Assembly (NCBI GenBank): GCA_937928335.1
Contig: CALFWN010000146.1
Coordinates: forward strand, 1 to 8,267
Length of the DNA stretch: 8,267 nucleotides
Direction: 5' to 3'
Origin: an uncultured Litoreibacter sp.
GTDB taxonomy: Bacteria; Pseudomonadota; Alphaproteobacteria; Rhodobacterales; Rhodobacteraceae
The notes under the pieces are model-generated. The model saw nothing but the letters and a program-made list of their open reading frames with translations, ran no database searches and was not told the DNA's origin. The translations under genes and the position numbers were made by a program. Position 1 is the first letter of the stretch. The number at the start of each line of letters is the position of its first letter. Shown here piece after piece: positions 6,982 to 8,267 of the stretch.

Positions 6982-7177
6982 AGCTCTTTAATGCAGACAC
7001 TATCGCCTGGAAATCGTGCAACATGATGGCGGCACTGTGCGATCACTGCGGCAGGGTTGCCAAAACCTTAAGGCGCGGCTTAGGCTCGTAGCCGAACAGC
7101 TCATCGTGCCGTCTACGCCGCATCGACCGCACATCCAGATGACCGACCAACGGGTAAGGCGGCAGGACATATTCAAA
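6982..7177. other. Divergent intergenic region between the SUFU-like gene and xdhA
   Basis: This 196-bp gap must hold promoters for two divergent transcripts (SUFU-like gene with dnaE, and xdhA). I found no convincing hexamer pair for either. A weak candidate for xdhA is TTGCCA near 7057 followed 17 bp later by TTAGGC. CCTTAAGG (7066-7073) is a perfect 8-bp palindrome. The xdhA frame stays open back to a TAA at 6989, but nothing upstream of 7178 resembles XdhA. AGGA (7164-7167) is a likely xdhA ribosome-binding site, 10 nt before its ATG. Confidence 0.5.

Positions 7178-8267
<1,090 letters not shown>

Noticed and set aside
7068..7083. CtrA-like site (TTAA, spacer, TTAG) upstream of xdhA
   Set aside because: The spacer is 8 bp rather than 7 and the second half is imperfect, so it does not meet the known CtrA consensus.
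7023..7091. Short plus-strand ORF of 22 codons with a Cys-x2-Cys pair (MMAALCDHCG...) ahead of xdhA
   Set aside because: It is too short to judge, has no clear ribosome-binding site and no recognisable similarity; it is likely chance in an intergenic region.
7139..7177. N-terminal extension of xdhA from an in-frame ATG at 7139, or from further upstream in the open frame back to 6992
   Set aside because: There is no ribosome-binding site before 7139 and no family resemblance upstream of MVTFLLNGE; XdhA proteins normally begin with the FeS domain. It cannot be fully excluded.

Overview
The window is high-GC DNA, with protein sequences and gene content typical of an alphaproteobacterium, most likely a Rhodobacteraceae/Roseobacter-group chromosome. 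Pointers to this are an alpha-type (eukaryote-like) HisRS, a DnaE1 of alphaproteobacterial type and a two-subunit-style XdhA. The assignment rests on protein resemblance read by eye, not on a database search. I see no rRNA, tRNA, CRISPR array, insertion sequence or phage gene.

Layout, left to right: the 5' two-fifths or so of hisS (minus strand, running off the left edge); slyX (plus), divergent from hisS; an Lrp/AsnC-family regulator (minus), convergent with slyX and overlapping its end by 7 bp; phhA, phenylalanine 4-hydroxylase (plus), divergent from the regulator across 107 bp; dnaE, the replicative DNA polymerase III alpha subunit (minus), convergent with phhA and overlapping its stop by 4 bp; a 396-residue protein with a disordered Ala/Pro-rich front half and a C-terminal region resembling the Suppressor-of-fused (SUFU) fold (minus), 45 bp upstream of dnaE and probably co-transcribed with it; then a 196-bp divergent gap and xdhA, the FeS/FAD subunit of xanthine dehydrogenase (plus), running off the right edge.

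Functionally these are mostly independent housekeeping and catabolic genes: translation (hisS), replication (dnaE), aromatic amino-acid catabolism (regulator plus phhA) and purine catabolism (xdhA). The clearest functional unit is the divergent Lrp-type regulator/phhA pair, whose shared intergenic region holds a plausible promoter for the regulator and two imperfect palindromes that could be operators.

I did not find convincing evidence of a wholly new system. The two observations most worth following are the SUFU-like protein placed directly ahead of dnaE, and the right-hand 97 bp, where the xdhA reading frame stays open but the protein stops looking like XdhA, suggesting a junction, an insertion or an assembly error.
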